The notes beneath the pieces were generated by a model that was not told the origin of the DNA, did no database searches, and was given only the letters and a program-made list of their open reading frames with translations. Below are positions 1 to 8,209 of a stretch of 64,000 nt of DNA, one piece after another. The translations under genes and the position numbers were made by a program. The first letter of the stretch is position 1, and every line of letters starts with the position of its first letter. The stretch comes from Streptomyces radiopugnans (GTDB taxonomy: Bacteria; Actinomycetota; Actinomycetes; Streptomycetales; Streptomycetaceae), in assembly GCF_900110735.1 (NCBI RefSeq), contig NZ_FOET01000011.1, positions 142,817 through 206,816 on the forward strand, written 5' to 3'.

Positions 1-70
1 CTGTTTTCCCCAAGTGGCCCGGCCACCAGCCGGGTCGAAGAGACGACACACAGACGAGGAATCCACCGCC

Positions 71-433
71 GTGCACATCCAGACGCACGCCCCGTCCGTA
101 CAGCCCGACCCGATCCGAACGTCCGATTCCACGGAGGACTCCTTGACCCCGCTCACCACGCTCACCGAGCTCGACGACGCCATCGAGCGTCTCGGTGTTG
201 CCGTGCCCTGCCGCAGCTACGACCCGGAGGTCTTCTTCGCCGAGTCGCCGGCCGACGTGGAGTACGCCAAGTCCCTGTGCCAGACCTGCCCGCTGCGCGA
301 GGCCTGCCTCGCCGGCGCCAAGGACCGCCGCGAGCCCTGGGGTGTCTGGGGCGGCGAACTGTTCGTCCAGGGGGTCGTCGTCCCCCGCAAGCGGCCGCGC
401 GGCCGTCCCCGCAAGAACCCGGTCACGGCATGA
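71..433 (+). CDS. wblC: WhiB-like Fe-S transcription factor WblC (WhiB7)
   Basis: This encodes the 120-residue WhiB7-class regulator, an iron-sulfur protein that works with the principal sigma factor to switch on intrinsic antibiotic resistance. Visible features are four cluster cysteines near residues 47, 70, 73 and 79, the G-V-W-G-G turn near residue 91, and a C-terminal AT-hook (R-G-R-P-R-K) near residue 110; the AT-hook separates WhiB7 from other Wbl proteins. The GTG at 71 is chosen because the protein then begins in the way I recall WblC homologues beginning; a GAGGA lies 10 nt upstream. Its stop overlaps the next start (ATGA). WhiB7 genes usually have a long leader with an attenuating uORF, but only 70 bases lie upstream here, so the leader is outside the window. 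Confidence 0.93.
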   Translation: MHIQTHAPSVQPDPIRTSDSTEDSLTPLTTLTELDDAIERLGVAVPCRSYDPEVFFAESPADVEYAKSLCQTCPLREACLAGAKDRREPWGVWGGELFVQGVVVPRKRPRGRPRKNPVTA

Positions 434-753
434 ACACCGTCGGCACGATCGATCACCCCGCGACGCACGGTCCCGCGCTGCGTCCCTTCCCGAAGCCGGA
501 ATCCGCGATGACCCTCAACACCGACAACCACGCGAGCACACAGCCCGACGCCACCGCCTCGCTCCAGAACAGGACCCGCGACATGCAACTCATCCCAGAA
601 GCCATGGCCCGTGCCCATATGCGCGAACGCATGCGGGAGGCCGAGGCGGAGCAACTCGGCCACCGGGTGATCACCGCCCGCCGTATGCAGCGCCGTGCCG
701 AACGGGCCTCCCTGCGGGCCCGCCGCGCGCTGGCCCTGGCCATCATGCAGTGA
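430..753 (+). CDS. Small basic helical protein coupled to wblC
   Basis: This is a 107-residue protein of no recognised family. Its ATG overlaps the wblC stop codon by the ATGA arrangement, so it is probably translationally coupled and co-expressed with wblC. The first 45 residues look disordered (Pro, Thr, Asn, His). The rest is a strongly charged predicted helix, rich in Arg, Glu and Ala, with several Met-Arg/Arg-Met pairs, of the kind seen in small RNA- or ribosome-binding proteins. An internal ATG at 508 would give an 81-residue form that keeps the whole basic region, so the start is uncertain. It ends well before the terminator at 885. A role in WblC-driven ribosome stress is only an inference from position. 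Confidence 0.6.
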   Translation: MNTVGTIDHPATHGPALRPFPKPESAMTLNTDNHASTQPDATASLQNRTRDMQLIPEAMARAHMRERMREAEAEQLGHRVITARRMQRRAERASLRARRALALAIMQ

Positions 754-884
754 CGGCTCACCGGCCCGGCCGTTGCCGGGACCGGTGACAGCTCCACTCC
801 GCCGGTCCTGATGGCCCGGAGCCGGCCCGGCTCCGGGCCGGGGCCGGCCGGACGGCCGGGAGCAGAGGACAACGAGACAGACCT

Positions 885-913
885 GGAGCCGGGGCGGTCA
901 CCGCCCCGGCTCC
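885..913. terminator. Bidirectional terminator between wblC unit and ABC1 kinase gene
   Basis: A perfect 13-bp inverted repeat (GGAGCCGGGGCGG, loop TCA) sits between two convergent transcription units. There is no U-tract, which is usual for such GC-rich actinomycete terminators. Confidence 0.7.
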
Positions 914-960
914 CGCCTTCTTCCGGGCGGGGCGCGGCGAGCCCGGCCGCCCCAGGCCCC

Positions 961-2364
961 TCAGGCGGAGGTCCCAGTCACCTCCGCCTCGTCCTCGGTG
1001 CCGTCGAAGTACTCCTCCTCGTCCTCCTCCGGCAGGAAACCGGGCACCCACGCCTCCATCTCCTCGTGCATGCGCACCTGCGCGCCGAGCTGGCACAGCA
1101 CACCGATCGTGCTGAGCGTCACCCGGTGGATCAGCAGATAGGAGGGCGGCAGGTTGAGCTGCTTGCCCAGCTGGTAGGCGGGGGAGCGCGGATCGGCGAT
1201 CCGCGCGGCCTGCTCCCGCATCCAGTCCCGGGAGAAGACGAACTCCTCCTCCTGTGCCGGTTCGATGATCGGCAGGAGGTACTCCAGCACCGCGTCCGGG
1301 TCCAGCTCGACGGACGGCCTGATGAACCCCTCGTCGCACAGCAGCTCGTGGACCCCCTCCGCGTCGCCGTCGAGCGCCATCCGCAGCGCGACGCCGATCG
1401 TCGGCGGCAGCCCCTCCGGCAGCCGGTCGACCGTGCCGAAGTCCATCACCCCCAGCCGCCACTGCTCGGGCGGCCCGTCGGGGGCGTCACCGGTCAGCAG
1501 ACGGAAGTTCCCCGGATGCGGGTCGGCGTGCAGCAGCCCGGTGCGGGCCGTGCCGGAGAAGAGGAAACGCGCCAGCAGCTGCCCGGCCCGGTCCCGCTCC
1601 TCGCGGCTGCCTTCCCTGATCACATCGGCCAGCGGCACACCTTCCAGCCACTCGGTGACCAGCACCTGATCGCACTGGTACACCACGTCCGGCACCCGCA
1701 CGTCCGGATCGTCGGCGAACTCCTCCGCGTACGCCCGCTGCGCCCGCGCCTCCAGTTCGTAGTCCAGCTCCTCGCTGAGCCGGTCGCGCATCTCCGAGAC
1801 CAGCGGCTTGATGTCCACGCCCGGGATGAGCGGGCCCAGCAGCCGGACGAAGCGCCCCAGCTGGTTCAGGTCCGACAGCAGCGCCTCACCGGCACCGGGG
1901 TACTGCACCTTCACGGCCACCGGACGGCCGTCGTGCCAGACACCGCGGTGCACCTGCCCGATCGAGGCCGCCGCCGAGGGCTTGTCCTCGAACTCCTCGA
2001 ACAGCTCCCGCCAGTCCGCGCCCATGCGCTCGGCCAGCGCGGCGTGCACCGTGGCCACCGGCATCGGCGGCGCCGCCTCCTGGAGTTTGGTCAGTGCCGC
2101 GCGGTAGGGGCCGGCCACCTCCTCCGGGAGCGCCGACTCGAAGACCGACAGCGCCTGGCCGAACTTCATGGCGCCGCCCTTCAGCTCCCCGAGGACCTTG
2201 AAGAGCTGCTCGGCGGTGCGCTGCTGCAACTCCTGCCCGACCAGGTCCGCGGAGTATCCGCCGATCCGCTTGCCCAGCCCCCAGGTCGCGCGCCCCGCCA
2301 TCCCCAGCGGCAGCGCGGCCAGCTTGGCGGTACGGGTGACGGCCTTACGCGGAAGATCCGACAT
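961..2364 (-). CDS. ABC1/UbiB-family atypical kinase
   Basis: This 467-residue protein belongs to the ABC1 (AarF/UbiB/ADCK) family of protein-kinase-like ATPases, linked in other organisms to isoprenoid-lipid or quinone metabolism. The family-specific KxGQ motif is at about residues 67-70, an Ala-rich nucleotide loop (A-A-A-S) follows near residue 130, and the catalytic H-A-D-P-H-P-G-N loop and D-F-G metal motif are near residues 277 and 305. The C-terminus is very acidic. The ATG at 2364 has GGAGG 5 nt upstream, so it is preferred over the in-frame TTG 12 nt earlier. It follows the ThiF-like gene by 54 nt on the same strand and may be co-transcribed. Substrate unknown. Confidence 0.88.
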   Translation of the reverse strand: MSDLPRKAVTRTAKLAALPLGMAGRATWGLGKRIGGYSADLVGQELQQRTAEQLFKVLGELKGGAMKFGQALSVFESALPEEVAGPYRAALTKLQEAAPPMPVATVHAALAERMGADWRELFEEFEDKPSAAASIGQVHRGVWHDGRPVAVKVQYPGAGEALLSDLNQLGRFVRLLGPLIPGVDIKPLVSEMRDRLSEELDYELEARAQRAYAEEFADDPDVRVPDVVYQCDQVLVTEWLEGVPLADVIREGSREERDRAGQLLARFLFSGTARTGLLHADPHPGNFRLLTGDAPDGPPEQWRLGVMDFGTVDRLPEGLPPTIGVALRMALDGDAEGVHELLCDEGFIRPSVELDPDAVLEYLLPIIEPAQEEEFVFSRDWMREQAARIADPRSPAYQLGKQLNLPPSYLLIHRVTLSTIGVLCQLGAQVRMHEEMEAWVPGFLPEEDEEEYFDGTEDEAEVTGTSA

Positions 2365-2418
2365 GTGCCCCTCCAACTTCCCGACAGCACGACCAGGTGG
2401 CAGCGCCGAGGACAGCGG

Positions 2419-3552
2419 TCATGTGGCCATTGTGGACCGCCGGGCCCCGTCCGCCGAGAGCGGGCGGCCGCCGTGCCCGGAAGCCGCACCGCACGGACAC
2501 TCCGGATGAGGCGGCACCGGCTCGCACTCGGCGCGCAGCCGCGGCAGCACCCAGTGCTGCCGCGAGTCCGTGACACAGCTCTCGTCCCCGTCCAGGAAGC
2601 TCAGCGCACAGGAGGCGGTGGCCCCCGCGACCACCGTCGCCAACGCCACGTCGCAGGCGGGCACCGCCGACCGCCGTGCCGACCTCCACTGTGCCACCAC
2701 CAGCGGCCAGGTGGGTTCCCGCTCGGCGCACCCGAGCATCAGGCACTCGGCACAGGCCGCCGCGCCCGGCAGTACCAGCGGCCCCACGAAGCCGGTGGCC
2801 TCGACCACACCGGCGTACAGATGCGGCCGCCCGCCCCGGACCAGCTCCTCGGCGGCGGCGGGATCCGGGGCGTAGGCGGCCAGGCCGTCGCGCGGGGCGA
2901 TCACCACCAGAGCGAGCCCCGGCGCGCTGTCCCCCCGGCCGGCACCGTCCCCCCGGCCGGGGCGGGGCGGCCGGGCCCCGGCGGCCGCACGCCGTACCGC
3001 CCGGCCCGCGGCCGAGGCCCGCCGCTCCCCGGTCTGGTCGGGGGCGATGCCCCCGGGCGCGGTGTCCCACGGCGCCACGCAGCCGCCGTCCACCACATCC
3101 ACCTGCCCTACCCCGGCCGCCGACAGCAGAGCCGCCACCGTCGCCCCGACCCGTCCCGCGCCGCGCACCTGCACCCGGGCCGCCGCCCGGGCGGCCAGCC
3201 GGCGCACCCCGCCGCCCGGCTCGGGCCGGAGCACCGAGAGCGACCCCAGGTCCGGACGGAGCCGGTCGTCCACCCGTGCCGCCGCCCGCCGGTGGGCCGT
3301 GGCGTCGTCCAGCAGCCCCGCTTCCGCCAGCCGTGCCACCAGCCGGTCCGCCGCGTCCGCCCCGAGCCCCATCGCCTCGGCGGCCTGTCTGAGCCGGGGG
3401 AGGCTGCGGGTGCCGTCGAAGAGCTCCAGGAAACCGCCGGTCGCGGTGTCCACCGGGCCCAGCAGCACCGCGTGCGCGGGCGCCACCCCGTACCGCACGG
3501 TGTTCCTGTCCCGCCAGGCGCGCCGAAGCGCCGGTTTGATCATCGGATGCAC
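2419..3552 (-). CDS. ThiF/E1-like Rossmann protein (TOMM cyclodehydratase-like)
   Basis: This 377-residue protein carries a ThiF/E1-type nucleotide-binding core: a G-A-G-R-V-G loop near residue 125 followed by the acidic strand end V-D-G. An N-terminal winged-helix-like region of about 100 residues resembles the leader-binding part of TOMM (azole/azoline) cyclodehydratase-associated proteins. Cysteines in C-x-x-C (A-E-C-L neighbourhood) and C-P-C contexts in the C-terminal half could hold zinc. No precursor peptide, YcaO or dehydrogenase gene is nearby, so a RiPP role is not supported. The GTG at 3552 is preferred because AGGGGG lies about 6 nt upstream; an ATG lies 9 nt inside. It is the first gene of a probable two-gene unit with the ABC1 kinase. 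Confidence 0.65.
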   Translation of the reverse strand: MHPMIKPALRRAWRDRNTVRYGVAPAHAVLLGPVDTATGGFLELFDGTRSLPRLRQAAEAMGLGADAADRLVARLAEAGLLDDATAHRRAAARVDDRLRPDLGSLSVLRPEPGGGVRRLAARAAARVQVRGAGRVGATVAALLSAAGVGQVDVVDGGCVAPWDTAPGGIAPDQTGERRASAAGRAVRRAAAGARPPRPGRGDGAGRGDSAPGLALVVIAPRDGLAAYAPDPAAAEELVRGGRPHLYAGVVEATGFVGPLVLPGAAACAECLMLGCAEREPTWPLVVAQWRSARRSAVPACDVALATVVAGATASCALSFLDGDESCVTDSRQHWVLPRLRAECEPVPPHPECPCGAASGHGGRPLSADGARRSTMAT

Positions 3553-3805
3553 GACAAGCCCCCTGAAGCACTGCTGAACCACTGCCTGACCGTCGCCGAA
3601 CCACCACCGGCGCACCCGGCGCCGGGAGGACCGGACGGCTCCAGCCTGCGCCCTTCGCCGAGGTCGCCGCTGAGAGCCGTCCACAGGGCGCGGCGTTCGT
3701 CATACCGGATGTGCGGGGGCGCCCGGGAGGCGCGCCGACGGCTCGCACGGAGGCGTGCGTTCCCGCGAGCGACCCGGAGGCGGGACTTCCGCCGACGCCG
3801 CCGGG

Positions 3806-3811
3806 TAACGT
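3806..3811 (+). promoter_or_regulatory. -10 element, predicted leaderless start
   Basis: TAACGT fits the TAnnnT -10 consensus and ends exactly 6 nt before the ATG at 3818, so transcription should begin at the start codon. No Shine-Dalgarno sequence is present. Confidence 0.55.
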
Positions 3812-3817
3812 CGTGGC

Positions 3818-4420
3818 ATGCCCGCAGACCCGCTGAACAGCGTCGAGAAGCCGGGCCCCGGCCCGGACGGCGCGGCCGCGGGCGGCACGGCACCGCGGCC
3901 GGACGCGGTCGAGGTCCGCCGCAGCGCACGCCGCCGCCGTACGGTCTCCGCCTACCGGGAGGGCGGCCGCACGGTCGTCCTCATCCCGGCCCGGATGTCG
4001 AAGGAGGAGGAGCGGCGCTGGGTGGGCGTCATGCTCGACAAGCTGGCCGCCCAGGAGAGCAGGAGGACGCTCGACGACGGAGAGCTGGCCGCCCGCGCGG
4101 TGCGGCTGTCCGAGCAGTACCTGGCCGGGCGAGCCCGCCCGGCCACCGTGCGCTGGGTCACCAACCAGAACACCCGCTGGGGTTCGTGCACCCCCGCCGA
4201 GGGCAGCATCCGCCTCTCCCACCGTCTGCAGGGCATGCCGGAGTACGTCCTGGACTACGTCCTCCTGCACGAGCTGGCCCATCTGCTGGTGCCCGGCCAC
4301 GGACCGGACTTCTGGCGGCTGCTGGAGGCCTACCCGCGCACGGAGAGGGCCCGGGGGTTCCTGGAGGGCGTGATCGCCGCGGGCCGGCTGCCGAACCTTC
4401 CCCGCGACGGGGACGAGTGA
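3818..4420 (+). CDS. YgjP/SprT-like zinc metallopeptidase
   Basis: This 200-residue protein has the YgjP-like (DUF45) metallopeptidase domain. The zinc motif H-E-L-A-H is near residue 151, followed by the family's H-x-P-x-F-W (G-H-G-P-D-F-W) about ten residues on. The sequence W-G-S-C before it is also typical. The first 30 residues are low-complexity Gly/Ala/Pro. The gene is transcribed divergently from the ThiF-like gene, and its start looks leaderless. The cellular substrate is not known for this family. It ends 68 nt before the TerD/AIM24 operon. Confidence 0.85.
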   Translation: MPADPLNSVEKPGPGPDGAAAGGTAPRPDAVEVRRSARRRRTVSAYREGGRTVVLIPARMSKEEERRWVGVMLDKLAAQESRRTLDDGELAARAVRLSEQYLAGRARPATVRWVTNQNTRWGSCTPAEGSIRLSHRLQGMPEYVLDYVLLHELAHLLVPGHGPDFWRLLEAYPRTERARGFLEGVIAAGRLPNLPRDGDE

Positions 4421-4488
4421 GCCGGGGAGGCACCGGTTAGCCTGGCGCAACGCAATTCACCGCTTCGGATGGGGGACGGTCGTTACGC

Positions 4489-6156
4489 ATGGCCAGGGAA
4501 TTCCAACGAGGCCACAAGGCCAAGATCAGCGATCTGACAGCCGGGACGGACCTGTACGTGGGCGTGCGGATCTCCGCGCCGGGGCTGTCGTTCGACATCA
4601 GCTGCTTTGGGCTCGACGCCGGCGAACGGCTGTCGGACGACCGTTACTTCGTCTTCTTCAACCAGCCCGAGTCGCCGGAGAGGGCGATCCGGCTGCTGGG
4701 GGCCCAGGCGGGCGACACCGAATCCTTCAGGGTGACGCTGGACCGCATCCCCGCGGACATCCACAAGCTCTCCTTCACCGCCACCATCGACGGCGACGGG
4801 CAGATGTCCCGGATCGACCCCGGCTATCTGCGGATCGTCGCGGGCGGCGAGGAGGTCGCGCGCTATTCGTTCGACGGTTCGGAGTTCACCACCGAGCGGG
4901 CCGTGATGCTCGGCGACTTCTACCTCAAGGACGTCTGGCGCTTCGCGGCGGTAGGGCAGGGATTCGACGGAGGGCTGGAGGCGCTGCTGAAGCACTTCGG
5001 CGGTGAGGTCCTGGAGGAGGAGCCCGCCTCCGCCCCCGCACCGGCTCCGCAGGCGGTGCCCGGCTTCGCGCCGCCCGCCGGACCGGCGCCCGGCTTCGCG
5101 CCCCCGGTTGCCCCCGCGGCTCAGCAGCAGGCACCCGCACCGGCTCCCGCGCCCGCACCCGCCCCCGCACCGGCTCCGCAGGTCCCCCCGGCCCCGGCCC
5201 CCGTGCCCGTCCAGCCGCCTCCGGGGCAGCCCGCACAGCCCGTTCCGCCCCCCTACGGAGGCGGGCCCGCCCAGCCGGGCTTCCCCGGGCAGGCGGCCCC
5301 GCCCGGGCCGCCCCCGCCCGCCCCGATACCCGCGTCCCCCACCGCCCCGGGCCAGGCCGCGCCCAGCCCCTTCGGACAGCCGCAGGCTCCGCAGCAGCCC
5401 TTCGGGCAGCCCGCGCACACGCCGCAGCAGCCCTTCGGGCAGGTCCCCGGTCACCCCGGTCACCCCGGTGTCCCGCAGATCCCCCAGGGGCCGGCGGCCG
5501 GCATCGGCGCCGCACTGGAGAAGTACCGCGAGGCGCCCACCGGACAGCGCTGGACCCTGCAGAACCCGGCGCTGATCCGCGCCGACCTCTCCCACGACGG
5601 CCAGGGCGTCCTCGCGCGCCAGGGCAGCATGGTGCTCTACCAGGGCAAGGTCGACTTCTCCTACAAGGGCGCCGGGTTCGCCGGGCGGATCGTCGGCAAC
5701 GCCACCGGCCAGGAGATGCAGCTGATGCGCTGCACCGGCCGCGGCCAGGTGTTCTTCGCCGAGAGCGCCGCGCACGTCCACCCCATCGAACTCCAGGGCG
5801 ACGCTATCTGCGTCTCCGCCGACAACGTGCTCGCCTTCGACGAGACCCTCCAGTACGAGGTGCGCCGGATCGACGGCCACGGCATCCCCGGCGGCGCGCT
5901 GTTCACCATGCAGTTCCAGGGCACCGGCACCGTGGTGGTCAAGACGCAGGGCACCCCGGTCGTCCTGCCCGTCACCCCGACCACCTTCGCCGACAGCCAG
6001 GCCGTCGTCGCCTGGTCCGCCGGCGCCCAGGTGATCATCTCCAGCCAGGTGAGGCTGCGCCGCAACGCCTATCCGGGCCACAGCGGGGAGACCGTGAACC
6101 TCCAGTTCCGCGGTGCTCCCGGCAACTTCATCGTCGTCCAGCCCTACGAGGTCTGA
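4489..6156 (+). CDS. TerD-AIM24 fusion protein
   Basis: This 555-residue protein joins two stress-related domains. Residues about 1-180 are a TerD domain (tellurite/stress family, Ca2+-binding in characterised members), with the G-x-D-x-D-x-x-F-x-x-x-x and D-x-x-x-F-F-N blocks typical of TerD. A long linker of about 150 residues is almost pure Pro, Ala, Gln and Gly. Residues about 340-555 are an AIM24 (TIGR00266) beta-sandwich domain. A leader of about 40 nt with GGGGGA precedes the ATG, and a likely -10 (TAGCCT) is at 4438. It heads a three-gene operon whose other members are AIM24 proteins. The linker suggests two independent modules or a surface-exposed tether. Confidence 0.85.
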   Translation: MAREFQRGHKAKISDLTAGTDLYVGVRISAPGLSFDISCFGLDAGERLSDDRYFVFFNQPESPERAIRLLGAQAGDTESFRVTLDRIPADIHKLSFTATIDGDGQMSRIDPGYLRIVAGGEEVARYSFDGSEFTTERAVMLGDFYLKDVWRFAAVGQGFDGGLEALLKHFGGEVLEEEPASAPAPAPQAVPGFAPPAGPAPGFAPPVAPAAQQQAPAPAPAPAPAPAPAPQVPPAPAPVPVQPPPGQPAQPVPPPYGGGPAQPGFPGQAAPPGPPPPAPIPASPTAPGQAAPSPFGQPQAPQQPFGQPAHTPQQPFGQVPGHPGHPGVPQIPQGPAAGIGAALEKYREAPTGQRWTLQNPALIRADLSHDGQGVLARQGSMVLYQGKVDFSYKGAGFAGRIVGNATGQEMQLMRCTGRGQVFFAESAAHVHPIELQGDAICVSADNVLAFDETLQYEVRRIDGHGIPGGALFTMQFQGTGTVVVKTQGTPVVLPVTPTTFADSQAVVAWSAGAQVIISSQVRLRRNAYPGHSGETVNLQFRGAPGNFIVVQPYEV

Positions 6157-6167
6157 GGGAGCCCGCC

Positions 6168-6860
6168 ATGGACCGCACAGTGATCCCGGGGGTCTCGGGC
6201 TACGCCCCGACCCCGCCCGCCGCCCGTATGGAGAACCACGGCTCGCACATGGTGAAGATCGCCATGGTCGGCGGCCAGGACGTCTTCGCCCGCTCCGGCT
6301 CGATGGTCGCCTACGAGGGCTTCGTCCAGTACGAGGCCAACCCGCCGGCCGTCCGCCAGGCCGCCTCCCAGTGGCTCACCGGCGAGGGCGCCCCGCTGAT
6401 GAAGTGCAGCGGCGACGGGCTGCTCTACCTCGCCGACTACGGCGCCGACGTCGTCTGCCTGAACCTCGACAACGAGGCCCTCTCCGTCAACGGCACCAAC
6501 CTCCTCGCCTTCGACGCCCACCTCCAGTGGGGCGTCGAGCGCGTCAAGGGCCTGGCGAAGTTCTCCGGACAGGGGATGTTCAACGTCGGGATATCCGGCA
6601 CCGGCTGGGTCGCCCTCACCTCCCGCGGCACCCCCGTCGTCGTGGACTGCGGACGCGGCGAGGACGAGACGTACGTCGATCCCGACGCACTGGTGGCCTG
6701 GTCCTCGGGGCTGAAGATGAAGGGCAAGCGGAGCATGAAGGCGGGCGCGCTGATCGGCCGGGGCAGCGGCGAGGCGTACCAGATCGCCTTCTCCGGCCGG
6801 GGATTCGTCGTCGTACAGCCCAGCGAGGACAGCACCGACCGCCTGCGCGTCCGGGGCTGA
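6168..6860 (+). CDS. AIM24 family protein
   Basis: This 230-residue protein consists of a single AIM24 domain with repeated short beta-strand segments and the family's Q-D-V-F-A-R-S-G-S-M block near residue 40. It begins 11 nt after the TerD-AIM24 stop, with GGGAG 6 nt before the ATG. It has no signal peptide or membrane segment. AIM24 proteins are widespread in actinomycetes without a settled function; the yeast namesake is mitochondrial. The three AIM24 domains of this operon are clearly related, so they may form one mixed assembly. Confidence 0.85.
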   Translation: MDRTVIPGVSGYAPTPPAARMENHGSHMVKIAMVGGQDVFARSGSMVAYEGFVQYEANPPAVRQAASQWLTGEGAPLMKCSGDGLLYLADYGADVVCLNLDNEALSVNGTNLLAFDAHLQWGVERVKGLAKFSGQGMFNVGISGTGWVALTSRGTPVVVDCGRGEDETYVDPDALVAWSSGLKMKGKRSMKAGALIGRGSGEAYQIAFSGRGFVVVQPSEDSTDRLRVRG

Positions 6861-6876
6861 GGGGGAAGGAAGAACC

Positions 6877-7629
6877 ATGCAGAGTCCGCTCTTCGGCCAC
6901 ACCGAGGTGCAGAGCCAGGACCGCTACGCCCTGCAGAACCCGCAGCTGCTGCGGGTCCTGCTCGGCGGCCAGGACGACGTGCTCGCCCGCAAGGGCGCGA
7001 TGGTCGCCTACCAGGGCCTGGTGGAGTTCGACGGGGAGTACCGGAGCGCCGGGCAGCGCCGCAGGCAGGCGCGCACCGGTGAGGGCCTGGACCTGATGCG
7101 CTGCTCCGGGCAGGGCACGGTCTACCTGGCCAACCTCGCCCAGTACATCCACATCATGGACGTGGAGTCCGAGGGGCTGACGGTCGACAGCTCCTACGTG
7201 CTGGCGCTGGACTCCTCCCTGCACTGGGAGGTGATCGCCGTGGACAGCCAGTTCGGGATCTCCGGCTCCGGCGCCTACAACCTCAACATCACCGGACGCG
7301 GCAAGGTCGCGCTGATGACCTCCGGCCGGCCGCTGGCGCTCCAGATCACCCCGGAGCGGTACGTCAGCGCCGACTCCGACGCGGTGGTCGCCTGGTCCAG
7401 TTCGCTGCGGGTGCAGATGCAGGCCCAGACCAGCTCCCAGAGCGTGTTCCGCCGGCGAGGCAGCACGGGGGAGGGCTGGGAGCTGAACTTCATGGGCCAG
7501 GGCTTCGCCCTCGTCCAGCCCAGCGAACTGCTGCCGCCGCAGAACGCGGCGGCGGGCCTGGGCGCGCAGTACGGCATGGGCCAGCACGGCGCACGCGGCC
7601 AGAACCAGGGCAACATCTGGTCCAACTAG
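6877..7629 (+). CDS. AIM24 family protein
   Basis: This 250-residue protein is the third AIM24 domain of the operon. It begins with a short segment (Q-S-P-L-F) and carries the D-D-V-L-A-R-K-G-A-M block that matches its two neighbours. The C-terminal 30 residues are Gly/Ala/Gln-rich and end in N-I-W-S-N. The purine-rich GGAAGGAAG stretch just before the ATG is a strong ribosome site. A terminator hairpin follows at 7639, so the operon ends here. Confidence 0.85.
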   Translation: MQSPLFGHTEVQSQDRYALQNPQLLRVLLGGQDDVLARKGAMVAYQGLVEFDGEYRSAGQRRRQARTGEGLDLMRCSGQGTVYLANLAQYIHIMDVESEGLTVDSSYVLALDSSLHWEVIAVDSQFGISGSGAYNLNITGRGKVALMTSGRPLALQITPERYVSADSDAVVAWSSSLRVQMQAQTSSQSVFRRRGSTGEGWELNFMGQGFALVQPSELLPPQNAAAGLGAQYGMGQHGARGQNQGNIWSN

Positions 7630-7638
7630 GCGGCGCGC

Positions 7639-7675
7639 GGCGCGCGGGCCCACCCCGGAGGACGGCCCGCGCGCC
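7639..7675. terminator. Terminator between AIM24 operon and NUDIX gene
   Basis: A 12-bp perfect inverted repeat (GGCGCGCGGGCC, 13-nt loop) lies in the 52-bp gap between convergent genes. Confidence 0.65.
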
Positions 7676-7681
7676 CTGCCG

Positions 7682-8209
7682 TCACAGCAGTGCGCGCGTG
7701 CGGTCCGCCAGCCGTACGACGGAGTCGTCGGCCACGCCCGCCACCTCGTCCCAGCCGAACCAGCGCAGCTCCAGGGACTCCTCGCTCAACGCCTCCACCG
7801 CACCCTCGGGCGCCAGGGCGGCGTACTGCACGTCCAGGTGCCAGGCGCAGGGCGTGAGGTGCCGGTCGAGGCGGACGGGCCCGCCCGGCAGCAGGGTGAG
7901 CCCGTCGACGCCCGACTCCTCGGTGGCCTCCCGCAGGGCGGCTGCGGCGAGGGCGGTGTCGCCGGGCTCGCAGTGTCCGCCCGTCTGGAGCCACATCCGC
8001 AGCTTGCGGTGGTGCGTCAGCAGGACGCGTCCGCGGCCGGGGTCCACCACCAGCGCGCTCGCCGTGATGTGCCCGTCCGCGCAGGACCGCCACACGCCGT
8101 CCGGGCGGGCGGCCAGGTGGTCGCAGTACGCCAGGCGCAGCGCCTCCTGCGCCCCGTCCGGCGCGGACCACTCCTTGAGCGTCCGCGCCGCGTCCTCGTG
8201 CAGGCTCAC
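7682..8209 (-). CDS. NUDIX hydrolase
   Basis: This 175-residue protein has the NUDIX box G-(x5)-E-(x7)-R-E-x-x-E-E-x-G at about residues 78-100 (G-G-H-C-E-P-G-D ... L-R-E-A-T-E-E-S-G), which binds Mg2+ and hydrolyses nucleoside diphosphate derivatives. The GTG start overlaps the stop of the upstream DUF2342 gene (GTGA), which implies translational coupling and a two-gene operon. The exact substrate cannot be read from sequence. Confidence 0.88.
   Translation of the reverse strand: MSLHEDAARTLKEWSAPDGAQEALRLAYCDHLAARPDGVWRSCADGHITASALVVDPGRGRVLLTHHRKLRMWLQTGGHCEPGDTALAAAALREATEESGVDGLTLLPGGPVRLDRHLTPCAWHLDVQYAALAPEGAVEALSEESLELRWFGWDEVAGVADDSVVRLADRTRALL

Noticed and set aside
811..4440. A 1209-codon open frame on the plus strand
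   Set aside because: It runs antisense to two clear genes and through a third in another frame. Its product is Arg/Pro/His-rich low complexity, as expected for shadow frames in GC-rich DNA.
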